Origin: Pseudomonas aegrilactucae
GTDB lineage: Bacteria > Pseudomonadota > Gammaproteobacteria > Pseudomonadales > Pseudomonadaceae
Direction: 5' to 3'
Length of the DNA: 64,000 nucleotides
NCBI RefSeq assembly: GCF_019168305.1
Contig: NZ_JAHTBI010000010.1
Span: 1 to 64,000 of the forward strand
Made by a program: the position numbers and the translations under genes. Shown here one piece after another: positions 1 to 8,798 of this stretch. The notes beneath the pieces were generated by a model. It was not told the DNA's origin and did no database searches. It saw only the letters and a program-made list of their open reading frames with translations. Position 1 is the stretch's first letter. Each line of letters begins with the position of its first letter.

Positions 1-122
1 GAGTTGTCAGCCTTGGTGGTTCGACACCAGATCGCGGTGAAACCACTAAGTGCCAGACAGCATAGGTTGAGGCGCTCGATAGGCATCCTTCCTTGGAGGC
101 GCGCCAGCACCGCACACCGCGG

Positions 123-1085
123 TCAGGTCATCTGCCGGAAACCTTCGAGGAAGTCCTTGGCCTGGGAGCGGAGCGCTTCGGGCATCGGCATGCTCTTGAG
201 GTACGCCTCGCTTTTCTGCATTTTCTCCACCTCGTGGCCAGCCAGACCGCCGTATTGCGCGTACAGGCTGCAATAGAGCGCCTGGACGGTGTCCTTGTTG
301 ATCAGGTCGGGATAATCGCGCGCTTTCTTCATGCCTGAGCCATTGCCGGTCTTGATGTGGTCCAGGGTTCTTTCCAGCGAGTCGCCGTAGTAGCAGCGCC
401 ACAGCACGAACTGGGTCAGCGGGTCGATGCCGTCGAAGCAGCTTTTGCCAGTGGTGCTGATCTCGATGCCGGTCAGCAGCGGGTGGGTGTTGGTGATGAT
501 CTTGTCGATTTCGGCAGGGGTCTTGTCTACCCAACCATCGCCGATGCTTTTGCGCGCGGCGTCTACCCAGCCTTCCAGGGTCGTCAGCTTGTCGACGTTG
601 AACGCGGAAAAGCCGGTGTGGCCGTCCGGGTAGGCGGGCATCAGGGCATTGGCGCCGTAGGACTGCACCAGGATCGTGGTGCTGTTTAGGCCCACGCTGG
701 CTTCGGCCGCGATGGCCGACAGGGTCATGGCCGCCGAGGCTTTGGCGGTCATGTGGTTGACGATCAGGCGAAAGCCGGCGCCGTACTGCCAGCCGAGCAT
801 GCTGGGGTTGGTGGCCGAAGCGGCCTTGTGCAGGGTAGTGGTGCGCTCGTAGGAGAACACCACGATGCGCTGGTGCGCATCGCCTTCGGCCTTGGCGATG
901 CTGCCGGTGAGCTTGGCGGCGGCGGTATAGTCGAGCAGTCGCGAGTTGATTTCCACCACCTCGCCGACCTCCAGCGCCCTGACCTCTTCAGGCGTGGGGA
1001 GGGTGACGTTGTCGAGATGGGCGATCTGTTTGATGTAATCCAGCGCCGTGACTTTTTCGCCCGGCTTGATCATGAAATAGGCCAT
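123..1085 (-). CDS. Conserved hypothetical protein, 320 aa
   Basis: I do not recognise this family. The protein has 320 residues, no signal peptide and no obvious membrane segment, so it is probably cytoplasmic. The ATG at 1085 follows a good ribosome site (AAGGAG, 7 nt upstream). The N-terminal part is mixed helix and strand. The C-terminal third carries several aromatic and cysteine residues (around FVLWRCYYGD and ALYCSLYAQYGG) and ends in a lysine-rich helix. No catalytic motif stands out. It lies 145 bp downstream of rlhA on the same strand. That gap contains a 9-bp inverted repeat and a TATCCC/GGGATA palindrome, so the gene probably has its own regulated promoter rather than depending on rlhA. 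Confidence 0.75.
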   Translation of the reverse strand: MAYFMIKPGEKVTALDYIKQIAHLDNVTLPTPEEVRALEVGEVVEINSRLLDYTAAAKLTGSIAKAEGDAHQRIVVFSYERTTTLHKAASATNPSMLGWQYGAGFRLIVNHMTAKASAAMTLSAIAAEASVGLNSTTILVQSYGANALMPAYPDGHTGFSAFNVDKLTTLEGWVDAARKSIGDGWVDKTPAEIDKIITNTHPLLTGIEISTTGKSCFDGIDPLTQFVLWRCYYGDSLERTLDHIKTGNGSGMKKARDYPDLINKDTVQALYCSLYAQYGGLAGHEVEKMQKSEAYLKSMPMPEALRSQAKDFLEGFRQMT

Positions 1086-1112
1086 TTGAGACTCCTTGTC
1101 GCTGTCCGGTAG

Positions 1113-1139
1113 TGAGTGATGTCGTTACGCCATCACTCA
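1113..1139. repeat. 9-bp inverted repeat upstream of the 320-aa gene
   Basis: TGAGTGATG (1113-1121) and CATCACTCA (1131-1139) are perfect reverse complements with a 9-nt loop. The repeat sits 28 bp upstream of the start codon at 1085 and has no T-run on either strand, so an operator or 5'-leader hairpin is more likely than a terminator. Confidence 0.5.
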
Positions 1140-1168
1140 GAGTCTACTTGCGCCCCTATTGGCGTGGC

Positions 1169-1188
1169 TATCCCTGAGAGGGGGGATA
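1169..1188. promoter_or_regulatory. Candidate operator palindrome in the promoter region of the 320-aa gene
   Basis: TATCCCTGAGAGGGGGGATA contains nested dyads: TATCCC/GGGATA outside and CCCT/AGGG inside. It lies about 85-105 bp upstream of the start at 1085, a typical distance for an activator site. The binding protein is unknown. Confidence 0.35.
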
Positions 1189-1230
1189 TTTGCGGAAATT
1201 TCGCTGATGGCCCCCCGGTGATCTCTCGTC

Positions 1231-3228
1231 TCAATGCATCCCGCGCGGCACTGTCTTGAGCAAGTCCTCAGGGCTGATATGCCCCACCACATGCTTCACG
1301 CTGCCCGGCTGCGGCAAATCGAGAATGTGACCCTTCATCTTGCCAATCACATGCATCTCGCACGGCTTGCAGTCAAACTTCAAGGTCAATACCTCATCAC
1401 CATGAATCAACTGCATCGGCGCGACCTTGGTACGCACACCCGTCACGCCCTTGGCCTGCTTGGGGCACAGGTTGAACGAGAAACGCAGGCAGTGCTTGGT
1501 GATCATCACCGGCACTTCACCCGCCTCTTCATGCGCCTCGTACGCTGCATCGATCAGCTTCACCCCATGACGGTGATAGAAGTCACGGGCCTTCTGGTTG
1601 TACACGTTGGCCAGGAACGACAGGTGCGACTCCGGGTATACCGGCGGTGGCGTGGTCTCGGCCTTGCGCACGCCGCGCGGATGCGCCGCGATGCGCGCCG
1701 CTGTGAGCATTTCGATAACATCGCGACGCAATGCCTTGAGCTGCGAGTTGGGGATGAAGAACGCCTGCGGCGCATCCAGCACGACGCGTGTGGCGTGATA
1801 GTGGGTGGTGCCCAACTGGCCAAGCAGGTCTTGCAACTGCTCCAGCGCCTGCTCCGGCTTGTTGGCCGGGCCGAACGGGCCGGGCAGGGTGGCGCTGGCG
1901 TGCACGCCTTCCTCGCTGGTGGCGGTCAGCTCCAGGCGGTCTTCGCGCAGGCAGGCGTTCCAGTCAAGGCCGATGCGTCGCTCGGCAGAGGTCTTCTGCA
2001 GCGCCTGCTGCCAGTTATGGTCCAGGTTGCGGCTCAGCGGATGGTTGGGGCGCAACTGGTGCAGGCCCTTGGGCATCTCGTTGGGTTCGACGCGGTAGCG
2101 GTAGCGCTTCTCGCCGTCTTCATCGAACTCGCCTTTGGCTTCGGCAATATTGGCGCGGAAACCCACGACCTCACGCTTGACCAGCACGTTCAGGCCATCA
2201 CCGTTGGACAGCGGGGCATGGGTGACCACCTGCAGGTCACGCTTGCCCACCTTCTCCACCACGCCCACCGGCAGGCCGGTAAAGGTCGGCGAGTCGAAGG
2301 CGCCGATGTCGATCTTGCGCTCGCTGACGAAGTAGTCGGTGCTGCCGCGGTGGAAGGTCTTGTCCGGGTCGGGCAGGAAGAAGTGCGCGGTGCGCCCGCT
2401 GGAAGCACGGGCCAGGTCCGGGCGGTCTTCCAGTACCTCGTCCAGGCGCTGGCGGTAGAAGGCGGTGATGTTTTTCACATAGCCCATGTCCTTGTAGCGC
2501 CCCTCGATCTTGAACGAGCGCACGCCTGCTTCGACCAGCGCGCGAATGTTGGCGCTCTGGTTGTTGTCTTTCATCGACAGCAGGTGCTTTTCATAGGCGA
2601 TCACGCCACCTTTTTCGTCCTTGAGGGTGTACGGCAGGCGGCACGCCTGGGAGCAGTCGCCACGGTTGGCGCTGCGGCCGGTCTGGGCGTGGGAAATGTT
2701 GCACTGCCCGGAGAACGCTACGCACAGCGCGCCGTGAATGAAGAACTCGATCGCTGCATCGGTTTCGTCGGCGATCGCACGGATTTCCTGCAGGTTCAGC
2801 TCGCGGGCCAGTACCAGCTGCGAGAAGCCGGCCTGGTCGAGGAACCTGGCGCGCGCCAGGGTGCGGATGTCGGTCTGGGTGCTGGCATGCAGCTCGATGG
2901 GCGGAATATCCAGCTCCATCACGCCCAGGTCCTGCACGATCAGGGCGTCGACGCCGGCATCGTACAACTGGTGGATCAGCTTGCGCGCCGGCTCCAGCTC
3001 GTTGTCGTGCAGGATGGTATTGATGGTGGTGAACACCCGGGCGTGGTAGCGGCGGGCGAATTCCACCAGGCCGGCGATGTCGCTCACCTCGTTGCAGGCG
3101 TTGTGGCGGGCGCCGAAGCTGGGGCCACCGAGGTACACCGCGTCAGCGCCGTGCAGGATCGCTTCGCGGGCAATCGCCACGTCACGCGCAGGGCTGAGCA
3201 ATTCGAGGTGATGTTTGGGTAGGGACAT
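1231..3228 (-). CDS. rlhA: 23S rRNA C2501 hydroxylase RlhA (peptidase U32 family, YdcP)
   Basis: RlhA hydroxylates cytidine 2501 in 23S rRNA using prephenate-derived chemistry; the family was formerly annotated as collagenase-like peptidase U32. The 665-aa length matches E. coli YdcP, and long stretches agree with it as I remember that sequence, including the N-terminal motif LELLSPARD and the central EFFIHGALCV. Cysteines C169, C176, C192 and C196 (the last two in GDCSQAC) fit the family's conserved metal or Fe-S cluster ligands. A second cysteine group (CLRFSFNLCPKQ and CKPCEMH) lies near the C terminus. No clear Shine-Dalgarno precedes the ATG at 3228, which follows an A-rich stretch. The gene is divergent from the MocA-like gene, with a 114-bp gap. 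Confidence 0.93.
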   Translation of the reverse strand: MSLPKHHLELLSPARDVAIAREAILHGADAVYLGGPSFGARHNACNEVSDIAGLVEFARRYHARVFTTINTILHDNELEPARKLIHQLYDAGVDALIVQDLGVMELDIPPIELHASTQTDIRTLARARFLDQAGFSQLVLARELNLQEIRAIADETDAAIEFFIHGALCVAFSGQCNISHAQTGRSANRGDCSQACRLPYTLKDEKGGVIAYEKHLLSMKDNNQSANIRALVEAGVRSFKIEGRYKDMGYVKNITAFYRQRLDEVLEDRPDLARASSGRTAHFFLPDPDKTFHRGSTDYFVSERKIDIGAFDSPTFTGLPVGVVEKVGKRDLQVVTHAPLSNGDGLNVLVKREVVGFRANIAEAKGEFDEDGEKRYRYRVEPNEMPKGLHQLRPNHPLSRNLDHNWQQALQKTSAERRIGLDWNACLREDRLELTATSEEGVHASATLPGPFGPANKPEQALEQLQDLLGQLGTTHYHATRVVLDAPQAFFIPNSQLKALRRDVIEMLTAARIAAHPRGVRKAETTPPPVYPESHLSFLANVYNQKARDFYHRHGVKLIDAAYEAHEEAGEVPVMITKHCLRFSFNLCPKQAKGVTGVRTKVAPMQLIHGDEVLTLKFDCKPCEMHVIGKMKGHILDLPQPGSVKHVVGHISPEDLLKTVPRGMH

Positions 3229-3342
3229 GTTTTTTTAGTCTGGCTGTTCACGGTAGGTGCGCATTGTAGCGGCGTAACGCGTGGCCGGCACCCTGTCGGG
3301 GTATAGTCCAGAGCAAATGGCCCATGCAGCGAGGAAGGACGG

Positions 3343-3954
3343 ATGCACACTGACGCCAATGACACCCCGGCAGTCGCAGGCCTGGTGCTGGCTGCCGGGT
3401 TTTCCCGACGCTTCGGTACCGACAAGCGGCTGGCGCGCGTGCAGGACGGCCGAGCGCTGCTGGCGGCCAGCCTGCAGGTGCCGTGCGCGGTGCTGGAGCA
3501 GGTCTGGGTCGTATTGCACGAGGGGGATGACCCCGTGCAACTGGCGGTTTCACCCCAGGTGCGCATAGTGCACAGCCAGGACGCCGCAGAGGGCATGGGC
3601 AACAGCCTGGCCTGTGGTGTGCGCACCATTTCGCCGGCCAGCACGGCCTGTGCGGTGGCGGTCTTGCTGGGTGACATGCCGTGCCTGCAGCGCGAAACCC
3701 TGCAGGCGCTGGTGAGGGTCGCCAGCGCCGAGCGTATCGTGCTGCCGGTGTTCAATGGCGTAGCCGGTCACCCGGTGCTGTTCGGGCGACGCTTCTGGCC
3801 CGAGCTGGAGTGCCTACAAGGTGCCCAGGGCGCCAAGGCGGTGTTGCTGGCCCATGCTGATGCGGTGCAGCGGGTAGCGGTGAGCGACGCTGGGGTGCTG
3901 CTGGACATCGATACCCCCGAGCAACTGCACGCGCTGGTACACGAAAGGCATTGA
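3343..3954 (+). CDS. MocA-like nucleotidyltransferase (molybdenum cofactor cytidylyltransferase family)
   Basis: A 203-aa single-domain NTP-transferase of the MobA/MocA type. These enzymes transfer CMP or GMP to molybdopterin, giving the dinucleotide cofactor used by molybdenum hydroxylases. The N-terminal nucleotide-binding loop LVLAAGFSRRFGTDKRL (about residues 13-29) is diagnostic, and the metal-binding segment VLLGDMPCL (about 107-115) corresponds to the family GDMP motif. The family motif GHPVLF follows at about 142-147. The start is supported by GAGGAAGGA just upstream of the ATG at 3343. No molybdoenzyme lies next to it, so the exact cofactor (MCD or MGD) and partner are open. It is convergent with the bestrophin gene, whose stop codon is 5 bp away. 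Confidence 0.85.
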   Translation: MHTDANDTPAVAGLVLAAGFSRRFGTDKRLARVQDGRALLAASLQVPCAVLEQVWVVLHEGDDPVQLAVSPQVRIVHSQDAAEGMGNSLACGVRTISPASTACAVAVLLGDMPCLQRETLQALVRVASAERIVLPVFNGVAGHPVLFGRRFWPELECLQGAQGAKAVLLAHADAVQRVAVSDAGVLLDIDTPEQLHALVHERH

Positions 3955-3959
3955 ACGGC

Positions 3960-4850
3960 TCACGCTACGCGCACGCTGCCCAGCGCGTCACGCTGCATCG
4001 ACTGCAGGTTTTTCTCGATGGTTTCGCAGATGTTCTCCATCTGGATCTGGTGTTCGCTGGAGCGAAACGGGCTTTGCAGGTCGGTGCCGATGCGCTCGAT
4101 GGCCAGCAGGATGAAGCCCACCACGGTCGACACCAGCGGGGTGAACCAGCCCAGCGCCTCCACCAGGCCCACCGGCACGATCAGGCAGAACAGCGAAATG
4201 AACAGGCGCGGAAAGTACACGTAGGGGTAGGGCAGCGGCGTATTGGCGATGCGCTCAAGCCCGCCCTGGCTGTTGGACAGTTCGACCAGGGTTGACTCCA
4301 GCCGCGCCAGGCGGATGCTGTCCAGGCGCCCGGCCTGATACTCGGCGGCCAACAGCGCGGCCGAGCCGTTGAGGATGTCGTTGGCAAAATTGTTGGTGGC
4401 AGTGCTGCGGGCAAACTCGTGCGCGGGGATGAACGCCTCTACCTCCTTGGGGCAGGGCTGGCCCTTGAGGTGCGCCGCCAGGCAGTTCACGTACGCCACG
4501 TGGCGACGCAGCAGTGTGGCCTTGATCGGGTTGACCCCGGCAGCCGGGTCGTCGAGCAAGGTCAGCACCTGACGCGCCAGGCTGCGCGAGTTGTTGACCA
4601 TCGCCCCCCACAGCGTGCGCGCTTCCCACCAGCGGTTGTAGGCGCTGCTGTTGCGAAAGCTGATCAGCACCACCAGCGCCGAACCCAGCAAGGTCAGGGG
4701 CATCAGCGGCAGGTTGATCTTGCTGTTGAGAAACAGCATGAAGTCGACGGTGACGGCGATGTCCCACAGCAGCAGCCAGAACAGCGACCAGCCTACGTAG
4801 CCCAGGGTCTTGATGATCAGGCGGTATTTTTTGACGATGGCAGCTTTCAA
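3960..4850 (-). CDS. Bestrophin-family ion channel (UPF0187/YneE)
   Basis: A 296-aa membrane protein of the bacterial bestrophin family, pentameric channels of the inner membrane; characterised bacterial members conduct cations, animal members anions. Hydrophobic helices occur near residues 15-35 and 45-65 and as a long pair near 205-245. The family signature is seen in ISFRNSSAYNRWWEARTLWG (about 63-82) and in the C-terminal GTDLQSPF. The start codon appears to be TTG at 4850, preceded by GAGG at a suitable distance; no ATG lies close by in frame. It is divergent from the chemoreceptor gene across a 183-bp region. The physiological ion is not predictable. Confidence 0.88.
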   Translation of the reverse strand: MKAAIVKKYRLIIKTLGYVGWSLFWLLLWDIAVTVDFMLFLNSKINLPLMPLTLLGSALVVLISFRNSSAYNRWWEARTLWGAMVNNSRSLARQVLTLLDDPAAGVNPIKATLLRRHVAYVNCLAAHLKGQPCPKEVEAFIPAHEFARSTATNNFANDILNGSAALLAAEYQAGRLDSIRLARLESTLVELSNSQGGLERIANTPLPYPYVYFPRLFISLFCLIVPVGLVEALGWFTPLVSTVVGFILLAIERIGTDLQSPFRSSEHQIQMENICETIEKNLQSMQRDALGSVRVA

Positions 4851-4936
4851 ACGGGAACCTCGCGGCGAGCGGTCAGCAACAGTGCGCTAGCTAGGACGTC
4901 CGCTACAGGGCAAAGGTTCGCATGCACAGCCTAAAG

Positions 4937-4961
4937 TTGTACAAAATACAAATCTGTACAG
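4937..4961. promoter_or_regulatory. Two 8-bp palindromes around a TGTACA-type core
   Basis: TTGTACAA (4937-4944) and CTGTACAG (4954-4961) are perfect palindromes with centres 17 nt apart, in the shared upstream region of the bestrophin and chemoreceptor genes. The arrangement suggests a paired operator. I cannot name the regulator. Confidence 0.3.
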
Positions 4962-5033
4962 CTTTTACAGAAAGATGGCTTAATAGCGGCTCATTTCGGC
5001 ATCGCCACGTACGCAACCGCCCCCGGAGTTCCC

Positions 5034-6374
5034 ATGTTCACGCGCACTCGCAAACTTCAGGAAGCCCTGCTCGACAGCCGCACCCGCCAGGCATCCCTGG
5101 AGGCCGCGCAGGCTGCTCTCGGGCAGGCGATGGCAATCGTCACGTTCAGCCCCGAGGGCGAAGTCGTCGAGGCCAGCGAGTCATTACTGGCGATGCTGGG
5201 TTACGCCCTGAGCGAATTGCTTGGCAACCACCACCGCATGCTCTGCGAGCCGGCACACGCGCGCAGCCCTGAATACGCCGCACGCTGGCAACAGCTGCGC
5301 CAGGGGCGCAGTGTCGATGAGGAGTGCGTGTGGCTGGCGCGCAGCGGTCGGCGTTTCTGGGTGCAGGTCAGCTACGTCCCGGTGCGGGATGCCCAGGGCA
5401 GCGTGCAGCGTGTCATCACCTGCGTACAGGATATCGACGAGCGGGTGCGCCGCGCGCAAACCGCTGCCAGCTTCAGGCAGGCAATCGACCGTTCAATGGC
5501 GGTCATCGAGTTTGACCTCACGGGCAAGGTGATCAACGCCAACTCCAACTTCCTCAGGGTCATGGGTTATCGGCTGGAGGCGGTGGTGGGTCAGCATCAT
5601 CGTCTGTTCTGCGCGCCAGGCGAGGTAAACAGCGACGCCTATCGAGACTTCTGGGCCGAACTCAACCGTGGCGACTATAAGGCCGGCCAGTTCCAGCGGG
5701 TCACCAGCAAAGGCGCCACCGTCTGGCTGCAGGCGACCTACAACCCGCTGTACGATGCCCAGGGGCATGTGTATGGCGTGGTCAAGTTCGCCACCGATAT
5801 CACCCGCGAGGTGGTGCAGCGCGAAGCCGAGTCCAACGCTGCCCGCCTGGCCTTCGACACCTCACGTCAGACCGATGCCCATACCCGTCAGGGCACTGCT
5901 GTCGTGCAGCAGACCGTCACGGTGGTACAAAGTATCGCCGATGAGCTGGATCAGGTTGCTCAGAGCATCAGTGCGTTGAGTGCGCAATCGCAGGAGATCG
6001 GCACCATTGTCGACGCCATTCGCGGTATCGCCGACCAGACCAACCTGCTGGCCCTCAATGCCGCCATCGAAGCGGCCCGTGCCGGGGAGCAGGGGCGTGG
6101 TTTTGCGGTGGTCGCCGACGAGGTGCGCAACCTGGCACGGCGCACTGCGGCGGCCACGCTGGCGATCAGCGATGTGGTCGGCAAGAACCGCGAGCTGGCC
6201 CGGCACGCGGTGAGCAGCATGCAGTCCAGCACGCTCAAGGCCGGGCAGGGCGTGAGCCTGGCCAACCAGGCCGGCACGGTGATCCTGGAGATCCATCGCG
6301 GCGCGCAGCAGGTGGTGGAAGTGATGGGCGAGTTTGCCCAGGCACTGGACCAGCGACGCGGCCCGCTTCCCTAG
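5034..6374 (+). CDS. Soluble methyl-accepting chemotaxis protein with two PAS domains
   Basis: A 446-aa chemoreceptor without membrane segments. PAS domain 1 spans about residues 25-135 and PAS 2 about 145-262; both contain the flavin/heme-PAS-like GN/GQ-HHR-(M/L)-(L/F)-C segment ([18 protein letters not shown]). The C-terminal signalling module carries the CheA/CheW-binding hairpin tip ([19 protein letters not shown], about 337-355). This order (PAS-PAS-signal, cytoplasmic) is that of BdlA, the P. aeruginosa biofilm-dispersion receptor, and of Aer-like redox sensors, so an energy or redox sensing role is likely. The end is short, with GPLP at the terminus and no CheR-binding pentapeptide, so the C terminus may have been trimmed. 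The ATG follows CCCGGAGTTCCC. Confidence 0.9.
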   Translation: MFTRTRKLQEALLDSRTRQASLEAAQAALGQAMAIVTFSPEGEVVEASESLLAMLGYALSELLGNHHRMLCEPAHARSPEYAARWQQLRQGRSVDEECVWLARSGRRFWVQVSYVPVRDAQGSVQRVITCVQDIDERVRRAQTAASFRQAIDRSMAVIEFDLTGKVINANSNFLRVMGYRLEAVVGQHHRLFCAPGEVNSDAYRDFWAELNRGDYKAGQFQRVTSKGATVWLQATYNPLYDAQGHVYGVVKFATDITREVVQREAESNAARLAFDTSRQTDAHTRQGTAVVQQTVTVVQSIADELDQVAQSISALSAQSQEIGTIVDAIRGIADQTNLLALNAAIEAARAGEQGRGFAVVADEVRNLARRTAAATLAISDVVGKNRELARHAVSSMQSSTLKAGQGVSLANQAGTVILEIHRGAQQVVEVMGEFAQALDQRRGPLP

Positions 6375-6696
6375 ACCGTGGCGCCACCCTGCGGGGTACA
6401 GCTCCAGTTCCATCCGAGGTGGATGCGTTTTGAAAGACAATGGCAATTGCGATTCGCACTCATGCGTCCTTCCCTGGAGGCTGCGTTTGCCTGGCGCGTG
6501 CTACGCGTCGGCCACCTGGCAGAGCACGGTGATGGCGGTGGTGCCGATGTTGACCAGACGGGAAGTCGCGGTCACTTTGCTTTATGTTGGATGCTGGCTT
6601 TAAGCTATTTATGTGATATCGCAGCGTCAATGACTTTGCAGAACGGATCGACTGACTCAACAGAACAGGCGTCAGCGGCAGGCGTGGGAGCGGCGC
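6375..6696. other. Intergenic stretch with two possible minus-strand micro-ORFs
   Basis: No gene of normal size is convincing here. On the minus strand a GTG-started 24-codon frame (ending VNIGTTAITVLCQVADA) is followed by an ATG frame of 30 codons with an upstream GGAAGGA (ending [12 protein letters not shown]) whose stop lies next to the chemoreceptor stop codon. Both have GC-rich third positions like real genes, so they may be the remains of a lost gene. The stretch also has a short hairpin (CATCC-GAGGT-GGATG). Nothing here is certain. Confidence 0.3.
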
Positions 6697-7623
6697 TCAC
6701 GCCACCGGGTTGATGAACGGGCCACCGGTGAACTGGACGAAAAGCGAGCGGTACTCTTCGTTTTCCGGGGTGAGGATCAGGGCCTGGCGCAGGAACTCCA
6801 GCCCTTCGCGCGCATTGTCCAGCTTGCAGCTGAGGGCGAAGGCCAGGTAGAGGTTGTGCGGGTTGAAGAAGTCGAACGACAGCGCGACCTTGACCAGGTG
6901 CAGTGCGCCCTCGAGGTCTTGTGCACCCAGCCGCGCGCCCAGCGCGTCGTTGAACGCGTTGGCGTCCTTGAACCTGTGTGCCGACAGCCCAGGCTGCTTT
7001 CTGAGCACCACGGTGTGGCCGTTGCCGACCTTGGAATCGGTCTGTTCAACGCTTTCGAGCAACCAGTGGCCCAGGCCGACATTGTTGATCAGGTTGATCG
7101 CCCGCAGCATGCTCTGCAGCGAGAACACCAAATGGTGGCCGCGCCAGAGGTGCTCGGGGAGGCTGGTCATGTCGACGTGCTTTTCGTAGGCATCGATCAT
7201 TTGTTCCAGGGTGGTCAGTGCGCGGACCCGGTCAGTGGGTTCGGCGTTTCGGTTGGGGAAGATGCAAAAGAAGACGCCCTCGTTCTTCACCACCCGCGAG
7301 GCTTCGACGTAGGCCGCGAACAGGTTGGGTACGTGCTCGATGACATGCGAGGTGATCAGGTAGTCGAAGGTCTCGTCCGGGAAGGGGATGTCCAGGAAGT
7401 CGCCCAGTGCGTCGACCCTGGCAGGTTCGGCAGCGTAGTTGGCCTGTTCCTGCTTGTAGTGGGTGTAGTCTTCCAGGTCTTGCGGGTACAGAAAGGACTC
7501 GCCGTCGCAGGGGGCCAGATTGATGCAGTCCGGCAAGTAGAAAGCGTTGTGCGCGGCAGCGCCGATTTCAAGGCCGCGACCCTGACAGTACTTGCTGGCC
7601 AACGCCATGCCTTTCACATTCAT
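6697..7623 (-). CDS. Class I SAM-dependent methyltransferase with helical C-terminal extension
   Basis: A methyltransferase of about 308 residues. SAM-binding motif I is visible near the N terminus as GRGLEIGAAAHN, the family acidic loop follows in PARVDALGDF, and the post-motif segment FDYLITSHVIEHVPN is the classical methyltransferase_11 DxxxxxHVIEH signature. The last 90 residues are helical and resemble a TPR-like pair (LHLVKVALSFDFFNPHNLYL and LEFLRQALILTPENEEYRSL). I chose ATG 7623 over the upstream in-frame GTG at 7629 because AAGAGTGG is better placed. It lies 158 bp downstream of the Rieske gene on the same strand, so it could be the tail of that cluster or an independent gene. The substrate is unknown. 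Confidence 0.8.
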   Translation of the reverse strand: MNVKGMALASKYCQGRGLEIGAAAHNAFYLPDCINLAPCDGESFLYPQDLEDYTHYKQEQANYAAEPARVDALGDFLDIPFPDETFDYLITSHVIEHVPNLFAAYVEASRVVKNEGVFFCIFPNRNAEPTDRVRALTTLEQMIDAYEKHVDMTSLPEHLWRGHHLVFSLQSMLRAINLINNVGLGHWLLESVEQTDSKVGNGHTVVLRKQPGLSAHRFKDANAFNDALGARLGAQDLEGALHLVKVALSFDFFNPHNLYLAFALSCKLDNAREGLEFLRQALILTPENEEYRSLFVQFTGGPFINPVA

Positions 7624-7781
7624 ATCCACTCTTGTGTCCTGTGCAGATGAGTGCCAGTGCGGGGGCTGGCGCAGTAAGAGGGTATCGGCTGGGGGCAGAA
7701 ACTATTGAGCGCCGGGGAGGCGTGACTCACATGCGCGGATCAGCCCGTTGCGGGCTCAGGTACCTTGCTGCACGTCGTCGG

Positions 7782-8798
7782 TCAGAGCAGGAACGTGTGG
7801 TTGCTCTGCTCGAAGTCGCGCAGTTCACCGTGCTCCAGCAGTTGCCGGATCCATGGTCCGAGCAGGTCCTGGGCGCTGTCCAGAGGCGCTTGCCGATGCC
7901 AGCGCAATGGCACCTGGGCGAAGCGCTGCTGGTTGGCGCTGACGTGCTCCAGAATCTTGCGGTCCTGCTTCAGGATCACCTTGAACAACGGCTGCAGCAG
8001 GCTGCGCTTGAGCCAGGCCGGCGCCCGCCCGCGGGCTGTGGCAACGCGCGCGAACAGGCGCAATTCACCTTCGCCAGCCGGGCTCAGCCAGGCGCTGACC
8101 AGCAGGTTGAGCCGGCCCTGGCGGTCGCGGTATTCGATCTCCGCCAGCCCCGGCAGGCGAAAGCGCCCCATGCTCAGGCCACGGTTGCCTTCGAGTAGGC
8201 GCGATAGGAGGCCCGATTGGGTGCCTTCTTCGCTGTACTGCGCTTCGATCCCGTCCTCCAGCTTGTGCACCCAGGCGCGAATGCGTTGGCGCTGGCGATC
8301 GTGGCGGATCCAGCCGGCATGCACGAAATGGGTGTGGAACCCATCGAGGAAGTTCTCCGCCGCGTCCTGCAAGGTGCAGCGCAGCTGGTCGCTGATCCAG
8401 AACACGTCCAGCGCCTGCGTCTGTTCAGCAGCCGTCACCGGCGCGGTGTTCGGCCGCTCGCTGGCGAGGCTGGCCCATACCAGCCCGTGGGCTTCGCAAC
8501 TGTGCAGCGGTTGCAGCAAGGGTTGGCTGCAACGCTGCTGCGCCTGGCCCGGCAGGTGTGTGCAACGGCCCTGGGCGTCGAAGCGCCAGCCGTGGTAGGG
8601 GCACTGCAACTGGCCGTCGCGCAGCCGGCCTGCGCTCAGTGGGGCGAAGCGGTGCGCACAGCGATCCGGCAGCACGGCAGGCGCGCCGTCGGCATCGCGA
8701 AACACCACCAGCGGCACGCCGTGCAGGGTGCAGGCCAAGGGCTGCGTGTGCAACTGTCGGCTCAAGGCGACGGGCCACCAGGCAGGGGGGCTGTTCAC
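7782..8798 (-). CDS. Rieske [2Fe-2S] non-heme iron oxygenase
   Basis: A 338-aa aromatic-ring-hydroxylating-dioxygenase-type alpha subunit. The Rieske cluster ligands are C47 and H49 (RCAHRFAPLS) and C66 and H69 (CPYHGWRF). The mononuclear iron site is seen in ENFLDGFHTHFVH (E-N-F-x-D-x-x-H-x-x-x-H). Such enzymes hydroxylate, desaturate or demethylate using electrons from a separate reductase; none is encoded nearby. The start is a GTG at 8798 overlapping the stop of the upstream gene (GTGA), which implies translational coupling. The open frame continues far upstream, but only in a non-coding frame of the preceding gene. It is the last gene of the tightly coupled operon. Confidence 0.87.
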   Translation of the reverse strand: MNSPPAWWPVALSRQLHTQPLACTLHGVPLVVFRDADGAPAVLPDRCAHRFAPLSAGRLRDGQLQCPYHGWRFDAQGRCTHLPGQAQQRCSQPLLQPLHSCEAHGLVWASLASERPNTAPVTAAEQTQALDVFWISDQLRCTLQDAAENFLDGFHTHFVHAGWIRHDRQRQRIRAWVHKLEDGIEAQYSEEGTQSGLLSRLLEGNRGLSMGRFRLPGLAEIEYRDRQGRLNLLVSAWLSPAGEGELRLFARVATARGRAPAWLKRSLLQPLFKVILKQDRKILEHVSANQQRFAQVPLRWHRQAPLDSAQDLLGPWIRQLLEHGELRDFEQSNHTFLL

